The position numbers and the translations under genes were made by a program. This document shows positions 63,663-64,000 of a stretch of DNA of 64,000 nt, piece by piece (the stretch's first letter is position 1; every line of letters starts with the position of its first letter). Where the stretch lies: assembly GCA_907165065.1 (NCBI GenBank), contig OU015528.1:69235474-69299473 (forward strand). Reading direction: 5' to 3'. The notes below the pieces were generated by a model, which saw nothing but the letters and a program-made list of their open reading frames with translations, searched no databases and was not told where the DNA came from. Origin of the DNA: Caprimulgus europaeus. Lineage: Eukaryota; Chordata; Aves; Caprimulgiformes; Caprimulgidae.

Positions 63663-64000
63663 CTAGAAAGAGAAGAAAAAGATAGTGACAACATGAGATA
63701 ACTTCAGTTACTATATATGCAGTGTAATTTTTTTTTAAACGAGATAGAAGTTTACTGAAAATAAAATAAATTAGATCAACATGCTGACTCAAACACTGGA
63801 GACAAAAAAATTAAAGTTTGTCTGCCAGCAAATGTGATACAAATAGACAATGACAGCACTATTTCTTTTCTGTGAAAAATCACATCTGGAGAACTGAGAT
63901 GGATCCAGACATACACCTTCTCTTAACTACCTTTTAGTGTAGTCCACAGATCACTTTTTTATAAGATAAAATGGAAGCTTATTGGAGGGTCTGTTATCAA
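63663..64000 (-). other. MAGI2: MAGI2 intron upstream of the PDZ1/PDZ2 exon (partial)
   Basis: These 338 bases end in the acceptor CTTCTCTTTCTAG, with a pyrimidine-rich tract at 63664-63680. The exon with the first half of PDZ1 is not within the window. Nothing else is seen. Confidence 0.9.

Noticed and set aside
1-64000. tRNA, rRNA, CRISPR, operon, phage or bacterial defence features
   Set aside because: None was seen. The window is a spliced vertebrate gene region, and short direct repeats here are microsatellites or transposon pieces.

Overview
This window comes from a vertebrate nuclear genome, almost certainly a bird. It is AT-rich and intron-dominated. CR1 LINE fragments ending in the typical avian tail (on the opposite strand the copies open with AGAATCATAGAATCATAGAA) and a solo LTR of a type I recall as common in bird genomes both support this. 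No bacterial, phage or organelle sequence was seen. No exon of a second protein-coding gene could be supported.

The one confident gene is MAGI2 (S-SCAM / AIP1 / ARIP1), read on the minus strand. It encodes a membrane-associated guanylate-kinase scaffold with WW and PDZ domains. Seven consecutive internal exons are present. In transcript order they are 63662-63027 (second half of PDZ1, linker, all of PDZ2), 36553-36522 (a 32-nt microexon), 31688-31499 (linker), 21860-21819 (a 42-nt in-frame exon with a GC donor), 15929-15838 (start of PDZ3), 10845-10653 (rest of PDZ3) and 7531-7283 (linker and start of PDZ4). Every junction keeps frame. Together they give 1434 nt, or 478 codons, with no internal stop. 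The 5' part of the gene (PDZ0, guanylate kinase, WW domains, first half of PDZ1) lies beyond position 64000. The 3' part (rest of PDZ4, PDZ5, C-terminus) lies before position 1.

The rest is intron. From low to high coordinate: 1-7282 holds a long inverted repeat at 31-176 and an old CR1. 7532-10652 holds a homeodomain-site cluster near 7.9 kb and a compact CpG island at about 9.50-9.77 kb, which carries plus-strand splice-like signals antisense to MAGI2. 10846-15837 holds a CR1 3' end. 15930-21818 holds a decayed CR1 of about 1 kb and an AT-rich hairpin. 21861-31498 holds the solo LTR (22.75-23.39 kb), a possible ancient SINE tail and a polypurine tract. 31689-36521 has only a weak CR1 fragment. 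36554-63026 is a 26.5-kb intron with a CR1, simple repeats and a possible retrocopy near 41.1-41.8 kb.

No new multi-gene system was found. The points most worth following up are the CpG island inside the gene with possible antisense exon signals, the GC-donor exon that looks like the cassette separating known MAGI2 isoforms, the frame-setting microexon, and the inverted repeat at the window start.
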